From Semisulcospira habei (lineage: Eukaryota; Mollusca; Gastropoda; Semisulcospiridae), in contig BTPG01000004.1 in NCBI GenBank assembly GCA_036245525.1, positions 209,322,325-209,386,324 of the forward strand: a DNA stretch of 64,000 nt. Reading direction: 5' to 3'. Positions within the stretch are counted from its first letter, which is position 1. Each line of letters opens with the position of its first letter. The notes under the pieces are model-generated. The model saw only the letters and a program-made list of their open reading frames with translations. It did no database searches and had not been told where the DNA came from. The translations under genes were made by a program, and so were the position numbers. Positions 56,457 through 64,000 of the stretch are shown in pieces.

Positions 56457-56511
56457 TGCCTGTGATTTTGGACCTTGCGCTTTGAGACGTAAGCTGCAAA
56501 ATAACAGACCG
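56457..56511. repeat. H5 hairpin, diverged
   Basis: GCCTGTGATTTTGGACCTTG and GCTGCAAAATAACAGACCGG around CGCTTTGAGACG. Confidence 0.65.
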
Positions 56512-56551
56512 GCCCTCAATCATTGTGTTTCATATTCCCACAGCATATTTT

Positions 56552-56634
56552 TTAACCCTTTGGCTGTCGGTAGCGCTTTTAGTCGCGATGATTCCTGCAG
56601 GAATCATCGCGACAAAAAGCGCTACCGACAGCCA
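56552..56634. mobile_element. H3 palindromic MITE, GGCTGTC variant
   Basis: TTAACCCTTTGGCTGTCGGT to GCGCTACCGACAGCC around GATTCCTGCAGGAATC. GGCTGTC/GACAGCC replaces GGGTGTC/GACACCC in both arms. The right AAAGGGTTAA is lost. Confidence 0.82.
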
Positions 56635-56728
56635 GCTAAGGCTAGTTACGTCTTGGACATTCAGTTTACGAATACGAAACTCGCAAAATTAAAAAAGACA
56701 CATGTGCAACTGACTGCGGGGCATATTG

Positions 56729-56737
56729 TTGTTGTTG

Positions 56738-56811
<74 letters not shown>
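56729..56811. repeat. (GTT)n/(ATT)n microsatellite
   Basis: TTGTTGTTGTTG leads into about 75 bp of TTA. Poly-Leu and poly-Ile ORFs are artefacts. Confidence 0.92.
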
Positions 56812-56849
56812 GGTTTCTGTGTCCCACAATATATTTGTAGCTATAAAAT

Positions 56850-57540
56850 ACGAAACTGAGTATAATGTGTTTATTGCGCGCGAAACTAAGAACAGAACGC
56901 TACACGCTATTTACACTAGACGAATGTGTCCATCTTGTATGAAACTACGGCAATATTTAACGTGTCGACGTAATTATTTACACGTTCCCTTGGCGAGACA
57001 AAAACCTGCACCCGAACACGAATACAAAGTACATGTGTCCATCTTGTGCGAAATTACGATTGTACCTTATCGACGTGGAAATTATAATCCACCCTTCGCT
57101 TGGCGAGACAAGGACACGAATACTTGTTATTAGTATCGATTTAGGCCACGCCGGTAGTAGAAGTTAAGTGTTCGAAACTAATTATAATTTGACTCTTGTG
57201 TGCGAAACTAAGGACAGGGTATTATCGACGCGCTGTGCATTTTCCCACTGGGCGAGATAAGAGTTTGAAATAGAACTCGAAACATAATGCGGAGGTTTAG
57301 TTCTTTTGTTCATCGTTGAATACGAAATTAAATACTATTTATTTGCGTATTCGTCTTCGAATATGAAATTGAATGATATTTAGTTTCGTATTCGTCTTCC
57401 GTTGCAAGTTAAATTGTGCGCATCTTGTGCGAAACTAAGGACATAACATTATCGACCAGCTCCGCACTTTCACACATGGCGAGACAAAAACATGCATCGG
57501 GAAACAAACGAATATCGACGCTGATCGGATCAGTAAGGGA
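56850..57540. repeat. Diverged tandem repeats (GCGAAACTAAGGACA units)
   Basis: CATCTTGTGCGAAA-like motifs occur at about 56929, 57036, 57195 and 57417, each followed by an ATCGACG-like motif and then TGGCGAGACAAAAAC or TGGGCGAGATAAG. Spacing is irregular (about 107, 159 and 222 bp). Between units, TTTCGTATTCGTCTTC recurs at about 57340 and 57385. No family recognised. Confidence 0.6.
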
Positions 57541-57602
57541 TGAAATGCTCTCCGGAGTATTTTAGACACTAGATTACAACTAATCAAAACTTCTTTTCCT
57601 TT

Positions 57603-57815
57603 TTAACCGCTTCGCTGCCGAGACAAAGAGAACACCACCCAACTGCAAGAGGCATAGAACCTCATGAGCCCCCACATGCGTGGGGGCTCATGATGTTCCA
57701 TGCTTTTTGTTTATCTTATTTGTATCTGTGCTCCTTGGACGGGCATAGTTTTGGGTGTTGAATTTACAGTCGTTTCAGAAACAACTTTTTACTGCTGGTA
57801 GTGAAGGGGTGATAA
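57603..57815. mobile_element. H1 MITE, nearly complete, CACATGCGTG centre
   Basis: TTAACCGCTTCGCTGCCGAG at the left; CTGGTAGTGAAGGGGTGA at the right (TTAA decayed). The GC stem is CCCCCACATGCGTGGGGG instead of CCCCCGC..GCGGGGG, a substitution made on both sides. Outer arm CAAGAGGCATAGAACCTCAT / ATGATGTTCCATGC. Confidence 0.78.
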
Positions 57816-58125
57816 GAAGAGTTTCTTTTCATCATGGCGGCTCATTTCAAGAAGTGTAGGCCTGCTGATGTTATGTTAGCTTGGTCTGGCTAGTACAGGC
57901 GCGGTTTTCTCTGAGAGGAGTTGTGAATCGGAAAGGAGATTGTTTCCGTGGTGATCTCTTGCGCAGATCCCCATAAGCGTGAGTCTCCGCTTTTCTGCAG
58001 GAGTAGATGTAATTTGTTTCAGCAGGATGTATTCCTGTAACGCTACACATTTGTGATATAAGTCACGAGGTTCCAAGTCACGGCTGTGTTCTGTCTGTCG
58101 GGATGATGGAGGACACAACTGTCGT
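57816..58125. other. No gene assigned; minus-strand frame
   Basis: A minus-strand frame (57876-58125) reads HSRDLEPRDLYHKCVALQEY and EKRRLTLMGICARDHHGNNL, plausibly protein-like, but its first codons come from the adjacent H2 terminus and no domain is recognised. Confidence 0.3.
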
Positions 58126-58342
58126 TTAACCCTTTTCATCCTGATACACTACTAAAAATAAAATAAATTTGACTTTAAAAGTTTCAGGATGGTGCCAGAA
58201 GAGCTTGGCGCCTCAGGCGCCAAGCTATTCTGGCACCATGCTTGAACTGTAATGATTAATCTATCCCCTGATCTGTAATATACCCTTCATATGACAATAT
58301 ATGCAAATTTGATAATTTTAGCCTCAGGACGTAATTGGTTAA
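58126..58342. mobile_element. H2 MITE, complete, alternative termini
   Basis: TTAACCCTTTTCATCCTGAT at the left and CTCAGGACGTAATTGGTTAA at the right. Hairpin GGATGGTGCCAGAAGAGC and GCTATTCTGGCACCATGC around GGCGCCTCAGGCGCC. Confidence 0.8.
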
Positions 58343-58566
58343 TTTTATGAACGCCCATTTTTGTTTTGTGTGTGGCTTGTTTTTTGTGTTATTTGTTTGT
58401 TTTGTTGTTGTTTTTGTTTTTAATTTTTTTTTATATTTTTGTTTTGTTTTGCAAAAACTGATGAATATATCAAATCATGTGGGCCTTCGTACATCTATGT
58501 AACCTAATTGGAGGGGATCGAATCAATGAAAGTAAAACCTGCAATCAATCAACATGACTAATATCT
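58343..58566. other. No gene; TTTGTT-rich
   Basis: TTTGTTTTGTTG-type sequence at 58360-58452 and ATCAATCAACATGA near 58544, possibly a retroposon tail. Confidence 0.4.
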
Positions 58567-58641
58567 CTCCAAGAGGCACACAATTTCACGACCCCCGCAA
58601 ATCGCATTTGCGGGGGTCGTAAAATTGTATGCCGCTTGTTC
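58567..58641. repeat. H1 hairpin, strongly altered but mirrored
   Basis: CAAGAGGCACACAATTTCAC pairs with GTAAAATTGTATGCCGCTTG, and ACGACCCCCGCAAATCGC pairs with GCATTTGCGGGGGTCGT. The ATAGATCCTCATGAG block of the family is replaced on both arms. Confidence 0.75.
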
Positions 58642-58994
58642 TGGTCATATTCAAGATCCAAGATACATGTATTATCCTTACATGAATAATTTTGCTTTGC
58701 CCACCGACCATTTACATCTCTGTTTCTCGACCTAAGTTTGTCGGCAAAGAATTTACGCCTGCGTTCCTCAACTCGAGGAGGTCCCAGGGTGCCCAGACAA
58801 CGAGTGAGTGAGCAGCCCTGTGCCCATAGTGGTATAAAATTGAAGAACCTTGTCGCAGTGTGAAACCATTGATACTCACCGATTCATTTCTTCATACTTG
58901 GCCAGTCAAGGGCGTAATCGCTCGGACATTTTCCAGATACACTCTAGATTTATCTCCCCCTGAGATTCACTTCTTGAGGAAATTTCATACAGAA
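58642..58994. other. No gene recognised
   Basis: Ordinary composition; no repeat or domain seen. Confidence 0.35.
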
Positions 58995-59068
58995 AGTCGC
59001 AAGAGGCATAGATATTCATGAGCCCCCCCGCTGATGCGGGGGCTCATGAGGATCTGTGCCTCTTGAAG
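58995..59068. repeat. H1 hairpin
   Basis: CAAGAGGCATAGATATTCAT / ATGAGGATCTGTGCCTCTTG around GAGCCCCCCCGCTGATGCGG. Confidence 0.78.
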
Positions 59069-59283
59069 CTGAATAATTTGTAGTTGGAGAGTGAGAGGTT
59101 TTGAGGTTGTGTTTTGTGTTGAGCTTTTTACAGCATGTTTCTCACAGGTAATTTCGAAGTTGTTGTAAAGTGTAATTTTGAAAACTTGTTTGAGGTGCTT
59201 TTAGTCTGGTTCTAACGCTGTCAATAATTTTGACACTGTTTGCGTAAACTGGTTAGGATGTATGGATTGTTTTTGGTGTCGGG

Positions 59284-59287
<4 letters not shown>
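59069..59287. other. No gene recognised
   Basis: AT-rich spacer leading into the GT array. Confidence 0.35.
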
Positions 59288-59344
<57 letters not shown>

Positions 59345-59357
59345 TTTGCATGTGCGT

Positions 59358-59444
<87 letters not shown>
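59288..59444. repeat. (GT)n then (CT)n composite
   Basis: GT repeats at 59288-59341 and CT repeats at 59364-59444, continuing impurely to 59467. Here the array is CT on the plus strand, unlike most arrays in the window (GA). Confidence 0.95.
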
Positions 59445-59447
<3 letters not shown>

Positions 59448-59809
59448 CTCTCTCTTTCTCTCTCCCCCTCACCCGGATTTCTTTCTTGTCATCGCTGTAT
59501 CTCTCCTGCCTTTATTGTTTCCCCTCTCTTTCGCCTTTCTCCCTCCACCACCACCACCCCCTCTCCCTCATCCCAGCACTCTTTCTTACTCTAGCACGTG
59601 CGTTCCTGTTTCCTGCGTGCGCGCATACGCGCGCGCGTGTGTGTGTGCGCTCGCGCGCGTACGGTTCAAGTCGCGAGACTCAAATCACAGACTAAGTAAT
59701 TTTTCTTGCAGTACAAATAACAAGGGAAACCATTCAACCTTGGACACATAGTTACCTCCACTGACTTTCTCATTTTTCTTTTCCTTTCAATATCCAAGAC
59801 ACTAGTTCA
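59445..59809. other. No gene; pyrimidine-rich, GCGCGC tract
   Basis: CT/CCA-rich sequence to 59585, GCGCGC/GTGTGT mix at 59618-59660, and an H5-like arm (GTTCAAGTCGC..CAAATCACAGAC) at 59663-59692. Confidence 0.45.
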
Positions 59810-59879
59810 AGAAAGAGGCATAGATCCTCATGAGCCCCCGCTTAAGCGGGGGCTCACGAGGATCTATACCTCTTGCAGA
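59810..59879. repeat. H1 hairpin
   Basis: AAAGAGGCATAGATCCTCAT / CACGAGGATCTATACCTCTT around GAGCCCCCGCTTAAGCGGGG. Confidence 0.82.
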
Positions 59880-60234
59880 GATTTAGTTGTTGTTCTGCCA
59901 TCTCCAGTTTCCCGTCGATTCTCAGTGACGACAAAAAAAAAAAAAAAAAAAAACCCGCACGCGGGCTGATGTGAATCTGTGTACCTTGCAGCTAGCTGTC
60001 CATCTGCCATCTCTCTTTTTCCGTTGAATTCCGATTTTGCCTGCGATTATGTCGACAACGACTTTATCACAATTTCATGTGCAGACGACACTTTGACAAG
60101 ATGAACAGACAGACGGCAGGCACAAACTTTGTCACACAACCGAAGCGAGGTCGTGAACCGGCAGTGATTACTAGTGTGTTGAACTTGGCGTTTTGACTAC
60201 CATTATTTAGTTTTCATGGACTAGAGTTTATATT
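59880..60234. other. No gene; A-run and H1-like right arm
   Basis: Poly-A at 59933-59953, then GGGCTGATGTGAATCTGTGT then ACCTTGCAGC, the right half of an H1-type arm. Confidence 0.45.
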
Positions 60235-60600
60235 TACTCATTCAGAACCGACACACCACAGCAAGATATGGATCGATCATGATAGTTCAAGGGTGGTGCC
60301 AGAATAACTTGGCGCCCATAGGCGCCAAGCTATTCTGGCACCACCCTTGAACTAACATGAACTAACACACCCGTAGGCGTTGGTCCTATACATGTATTAA
60401 TCTAATGTAATTGTTGTGTTGTAGATGTAGCAATGGCAGATTTGAAAAATGGCATTGCCTCTGGCATTGTTAATATCTTTGCCGTTGTAAAATAAAGATT
60501 CATTGATTCATTGATTCATTGATTCTTTAATCTTAATACGGCCTCAGCAGACAACTCCAAAATTTGGGGATTTAGACCTTAGGACACAATGGTTAATTGG
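60235..60600. mobile_element. H2 element with LINE 3' fragment inserted
   Basis: H2 left part: TTTACTCATTCAGAACC, CACCACAGCAAGATATGGAT and hairpin GGTGGTGCCAGAATAAC / GCTATTCTGGCACCACC. H2 right part resumes at about 60523 (TTTAATCTTAATACGGCC) and ends ACACAATGGTTAA. Between lies a plus-strand LINE 3' end (about 60360-60522) ending TTGTAAAATAAAGATTC (ATTG/ATTC)n, the same module as 34868-34960. Confidence 0.75.
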
Positions 60601-60945
60601 GTCAGAACCAATGTATCACGCAAAAGCGAGCCATACGACAGATCAGCCCGAAATCCACACCGAAAAAGGATTATATCAAGCGTGTACTATGTCAATAAAT
60701 ACCCAACAAAGAAGAAAACACGCTTAGAAAGGAAAAGTACATGTACTCGTCCTTTCTAATTTGTCTCATTCATTGGTGGGCATTTCAGATCAACTAGCGT
60801 ACATGAAGAATGAGGGACCTGGCTGAACAATTGGTTGCTTGTACATTACCACGTTAGCACGGCATATCCTTCTTCCATTCCCTGGAAAACCTGCCGCTCC
60901 AAAGTGACTTTATGTATAGATGTGACGTAAAGCAAATTAACCCCT
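60601..60945. other. No gene; fragment shared with LINE copy 3
   Basis: TACCCAACAAAGAAGAAAAC then ACGCTTAGAAA at 60698-60730 matches the extra segment inside the LINE copy at 32334-33064. Confidence 0.4.
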
Positions 60946-60951
60946 TCACTG

Positions 60952-61020
60952 TCGAGACAAAGTAGAATAGGCAAATAGGATCCGTCTACAAGAAAAATAG
61001 ATCCTCATGAGCCCACCCTC
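60952..61020. repeat. H1 left half
   Basis: TTAACCCCTTCACTGTCGAG then CTACAAGAAAAATAGATCCT; the right arm is missing. Confidence 0.65.
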
Positions 61021-61057
61021 CTCACGCATTTCCTTGGACGTTTGTGATGATTATTAG

Positions 61058-61148
61058 TTAACCCTTTGGCTGTCGTTAGCGGTTTTTGTCCCGATGAGTC
61101 CGGTAGGAATCATCGCGACAAAAAGCGCTACCGACAGCCAAAGGGTTA
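61058..61148. mobile_element. H3 palindromic MITE, complete
   Basis: TTAA at both ends (61058-61061, 61145-61148), arms CCCTTTGGCTGTCGTTAGCG and CGCTACCGACAGCCAAAGGG around GAGTCCGGTAGGAATC. 91 bp. Shares the GGCTGTC/GACAGCC variant with 56552-56634. Confidence 0.85.
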
Positions 61149-61387
61149 ACAGGATGCTGGTGTTGATATTTGTTAGACCCAGGAGGCAGTTTGCATTGCC
61201 CCTGTTCTAAAGGCAATTAGACGAGCAGTTGACCAGTGTATTCCTGCTCGACTGTGCTACCTTGCTGTTGACTCCTTCACTGTCAGTGATCACCAATTTC
61301 TCGTCGGACACGACTGCACACTGACGGTCATTCGCCTGAAGAACTCAGATGTAAATGTGACCAAAATAAACACAAAAGAACACAGGA
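61149..61387. other. No gene recognised
   Basis: CTCCTTCACTGTCAGTGATC near 61270 may be an H1-type left end leading to the hairpin at 61388. Confidence 0.35.
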
Positions 61388-61462
61388 CTAACAAGAGACA
61401 TAAATCCTCATGAGCCCCCGCCCCTGCGGGGGCTCATGAGGGTTTATGTCTCTTGCAGCTGG
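61388..61462. repeat. H1 hairpin
   Basis: CAAGAGACATAAATCCTCAT / ATGAGGGTTTATGTCTCTTG around GAGCCCCCGCCCCTGCGGGG. Most of the AAACCC-type variant of 56152-56223 is present on the right arm, while the left keeps AAATCC (one unmirrored site). Confidence 0.8.
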
Positions 61463-61883
61463 ATAGCGTTCGCCTTGCTCCGACAGTTAAGAGGTTAAAT
61501 AGTACAGTGCTATGATACCCGAACATCACACTAATTGCAAAGAAGCTGAAAAAAAGCTGAAAATATACCGAAACTTTTTGGTTCGGCCCATCCACCCTAA
61601 TTACCCCCTGCAGCATAAACATTTCAAGAGCCTCGCTCTGGAATATTGCCAATCATGTGTGAGCGGCCTTGTATCATCGTCGCTGATTGGGCCTCGCAGC
61701 TTTGTATCCGCGTTGCTGATTGGTCCCTGGAGCCACGTGGAATGAACCATTTGCGCCTCCAAAAACGAAGTGTCTGACATAAAAACTCGGTGCTGACCTG
61801 AAAAAAAAAAAAAAAACAACACAACAATACACCAAAAAACAAACAAAAACCAAACAAACAAAACCGAAAAATACAATATGTGC
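61463..61883. other. No gene; duplicated CCAAT-like motif
   Basis: CGTCGCTGATTGGGCC (61678) and CGTTGCTGATTGGTCC (61712), each preceded by TTGTATC, form a diverged direct repeat with inverted CCAAT boxes, then CCACGTGG. Promoter-like but no gene follows. A-run at 61801-61816. Confidence 0.4.
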
Positions 61884-62667
61884 ATATGGGCCTGACGAGT
61901 GGTGCTTTGACTAAATGCAAATCCGCTGCGCCACCGCGTGCGCGGCCTCCGCGTAATTAGCTCAAGTCAGACTACAAGGGAGGAAACGAAGCACACCCGC
62001 GAAATTCTAGCTGTGGCCGGAAGTATCCCGAACCTCTTTTTCAACATCTAGAGTTGAACTTTAATAGAGTGCCGTGAAGGAGGCCACTCTGCACTGCTGT
62101 GCATCCATCGTTTTCTGCCGTGATGACTCTAAAGTCGAAACGAATTACTCGAAAAGATATTAGCAACTGAGCAGTGTTTAAAGTAGAGCTTTTTCGGCCT
62201 GGGGGAAATACGTACATAAAGCGATTGCTGCGTGCAGGTCACAAGTTTATGTCGACAGTAAGATGCACTATTGTTTTAATTTCATTGGATATGCCAATTT
62301 ACATAAACCAATGAAAAATGAGCATGAGGCGTATTTCCGGCCACATATAAAACCCAACAAAACGACGTCTGCTAAAATGATGCTTGACTGTGCAAGAAGC
62401 CTTGATACTAAACTATCAGTTTTGATCGGAGGACAAGGTTGGCATAGATCTGTGGCAAAATATCTACTGAGTTTGTTCAGTTCGAGGTTTTGGGCGGATG
62501 GTTGCTCATGAGGGTTGAAAACTGCACTGGAATCGCAGTGCTTCGCCACTTTGCGTGCCTTTCGTTTACTCCCTTGTATTCTGAAGAGCTATTTACACGG
62601 TCGCCGCGCGCACGCGGTGGCGCTTCGGATTTGTATTTAGTCAAAGCACCACTCGTCAGGCCCCTAT
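61884..62667. mobile_element. DNA element with long (about 110 bp) terminal inverted repeats
   Basis: The left terminus (GGGCCTGACGAGTGGTGCTT, then TGACTAAATGCAAATCCG) at 61888 is the complement of the right terminus (CGGATTTGTATTTAGTCA, then AAGCACCACTCGTCAGGCCC) ending at about 62663. Pairing continues inward through GCGCCACCGCGTGCGCGG / CCGCGCGCACGCGGTGGCGC and ACAAGGGAGGAAACGAA / TTCGTTTACTCCCTTGT, so the arms are about 105-115 bp with indels. The interior of about 560 bp holds an 82-codon frame (62263-62511) without a recognised domain. No clear TSD. Long arms are reminiscent of MULE-type elements, but that is a guess. Confidence 0.75.
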
Positions 62668-62825
62668 GAATGTGTGTAGGTTAAAATCGGGAGGTCTTCG
62701 GTCTTTCAGCTTATTGTGACACTGACATAGAAACATTCCAGATGACCTCAAACCTGCTTCTGCCACCATCCTGATCTTCAGACAGGAGCTCAAGGCGTTT
62801 CTCTTGCTTCCAGAGCGTCCATTCC
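62668..62825. other. No gene recognised
   Basis: Spacer leading to the CAT/CGT array. Confidence 0.3.
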
Positions 62826-62932
62826 GGCATCATCATCATCAGCATCGTCGTCGTCATCATCACCAGCATCGTCATGATGATGATCATCATCATCGTCGTC
62901 GTCGTCGTCAACATCATCGTCATCATCATCAA
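62826..62932. repeat. (CAT)n/(CGT)n trinucleotide tract
   Basis: Impure CATCATCATCAGCATCGTCG-type repeats of about 105 bp; His- and Met-rich ORFs are artefacts. Confidence 0.92.
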
Positions 62933-62987
62933 ATAACCCATTCGGCGCTGACACATGAGAACAGAGCACGTTACCGAGTAGAACAGT

Positions 62988-63072
62988 TCAAGAGTGGTGC
63001 TGGAATAACTTGACGCCGGTAGGCGGCGTCAAGTTATTCTGGCACCACCCTTGAACTATCCTGGTCGATCAA
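62988..63072. repeat. H2 hairpin
   Basis: GTTCAAGAGTGGTGCTGGAA and AGTTATTCTGGCACCACCCT around GACGCCGGTAGGCGGCGTC, then CTGGTCGATC. The TTGACGCC/GGCGTCAA centre replaces TTGGCGCC/GGCGCCAA on both sides. Confidence 0.8.
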
Positions 63073-63411
63073 TCTTCTTAACGGTAATGCGGTCTTTAGT
63101 CTACAGCTCGAAATTTGGGAATTTCAACTTCACGATTCAGTCTGATAATAGATCATCTGAGGACATCTTCCCACATCCTGATGTAAAGTTGTGAATAAAT
63201 TATATTTGCATTTGCTTTCATTGCATTATGTTCGACATGCTCTGCAGCATGTACTGCTCTGTCTCTGTGTGTGCATGCTATTTTGTAGAGAAAATGGCCA
63301 TGAGCTTTATTTGTAAAGAACTTTGCGGGGATCGAATCAACAAACAAGCGTGGCAGAATGTTGAGAAAAGTACTTTGTGAAGTTAAAGCTGAACGTATGC
63401 GTGGGTCCGAT
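63073..63411. other. No gene recognised
   Basis: Contains the H2 outer sequence (CTTAACGGTAATGCGGTCTT) at its start; no domain or repeat otherwise. Confidence 0.35.
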
Positions 63412-63765
63412 TAACTCCTTCCCTGCCGACGGACGTACATTGTGTTTCTGAAATCTGAGTTCACTAAACGACCAAAAACCACAATTTGTCCAAAGAACAT
63501 GGACACTTTGTGGTCTTAGTAAGAGGTATCCAGCTGATTAGGGCTATTAACCCCTTCCCTGCCACTGTATGTACATTTTCGCTCCTGAAATCTGTGTTCA
63601 GTGAACGACCGAAAGCCACAACTTGTCCAAAGAACATGGACACAGAGTTGTCTCAGCAAGAGGCATAGATCCTCATGAGCCCCCGCAGTCGCGGGGGCTC
63701 ATGAGGATCTAGGCCTCTTGCAGTTAGATCACGTAAACCTATTCTCGGCAGTGAAGGGATAAAAA
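63412..63765. mobile_element. H1 MITE with duplicated left part
   Basis: Two similar left ends occur: ATTAACTCCTTCCCTGCCGA at 63410 and TTAACCCCTTCCCTGCCACT at 63547, each followed by CTGAAATCTG, then TTGTCCAAAGAACATGGACA. Only the second continues into the hairpin (63653-63724; GAGCCCCCGCAGTCGCGGGG centre) and the right end TCGGCAGTGAAGGGATAA. Confidence 0.78.
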
Positions 63766-63843
63766 GCAGTAGGATAGCACTGTAGGGGAAATGACATTCA
63801 TAGAAATTGAAAAGGAAACAGCTCTAGCGATGATACGCTGTAT

Positions 63844-64000
63844 GCTTTTCACACAGCGACACGCGATAACAAATACGCAGGATACAGGAGAGGGACGTGT
63901 TGCTGCGGGCTTTTCATACAGCAACACGAGATAACAAATACGCAGTATACAGGAGTGCTGCTGCGCGCTTTTCACACAGCAATACGCGATAACAAATACG
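63844..64000. repeat. Tandem repeat running off the window end
   Basis: GCTTTTCACACAGCGACACG starts units at 63844, 63909 and 63967 (about 65 and 58 bp apart), each with CGAGATAACAAATACGCAG or a close variant. The third unit is cut by the end of the window. Confidence 0.85.

Noticed and set aside
57876..58139. 87-codon minus-strand frame as a gene
   Set aside because: Its start codon and first residues are the terminus of the adjacent H2 element; no recognisable domain.
62263..62511. 82-codon frame inside the long-TIR element as a transposase
   Set aside because: Too short, and no DDE or zinc-finger motif can be seen; likely chance.

Overview
The window looks like intergenic or intronic DNA from an animal genome made almost entirely of repeats. 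It has dense dinucleotide microsatellites, several non-LTR retrotransposons, tRNA-derived SINEs with target-site duplications, and an exceptional density of short palindromic DNA elements. No host gene could be supported on either strand. The RTE and CR1/L2-like LINEs with long (GA)n and (CA)n arrays would fit a marine mollusc or another lophotrochozoan. That is an inference; no host protein is present to confirm it.

Family labels used here are mine. H1 is a roughly 190-245 bp element with TTAA plus CCCTTCACTGCC-like ends and a central GGCATAGATCCTCATGAG hairpin; over 35 whole or partial copies are visible. H2 has TTAA plus CTCATTCTACCCC-like ends and a core hairpin with GTTCAAGGGTGGTGCC arms and a GGCGCC centre. 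H3 is a 53-93 bp element that is almost all palindrome, between TTAACCCTTTG-like ends. H4 is a GGCCGACGTCGG / GCCCGCGCAC hairpin, H5 a CTGTGATTTTG..CCTTACGGC hairpin, H6 a CAGTTGCA..AGCAAGGTGC palindrome, and H7 a TTTTTGCGAAA hairpin. SINE-1 and SINE-2 are tRNA-derived. RetA is a 354-371 bp retroposon with an AATC-type tail. LINE-A, LINE-B, LINE-C, RTE and L2 are non-LTR retrotransposons.

Layout. 1-17 kb: hairpin elements, microsatellites and two LINE 3' ends lying in GA arrays. 17.7-21.3 kb: a nested stack in which an intact-ORF RTE (17875-21167) lies inside a sequence that itself splits an H2 element. 21.3-30 kb: H1, H2 and H3 copies, SINEs and LINE-B (26700-28409), a 5'-truncated LINE with an open RT frame inside H2. 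30-36 kb: low-copy AT-rich DNA, GTCGCA-rich repeats, then GA arrays containing LINE 3' ends. 36-42.8 kb: more hairpin elements, a SINE-1 and a 1.4 kb repetitive pogo/Tigger-like element. 42.8-45.04 kb: an H2 element carrying LINE-C, a RetA inside LINE-C, and a separate long-TIR element. 45-49.3 kb: a SINE-2, hairpins and an LTR-like stretch. 49.3-53.3 kb: LINE-A bounded on both sides by GA arrays and carrying an L2 and a RetA. 53.3-64 kb: hairpins, ATT arrays, two divergent tandem-repeat blocks and a DNA element with TIRs of about 110 bp.

The autonomous parts are LINE reverse transcriptases. The RTE copy looks coding-competent; LINE-B keeps an open RT frame but lacks its 5' half; LINE-A, LINE-C and L2 are broken. 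The SINEs and RetA presumably borrow LINE machinery. The TTAA-flanked H1, H2 and H3 families look like non-autonomous piggyBac-type elements whose transposase source is not in this window. The most notable patterns are substitutions in hairpin arms that are mirrored in the opposite arm from copy to copy, and LINE 3' ends that sit inside (GA)n arrays in all six clear cases.
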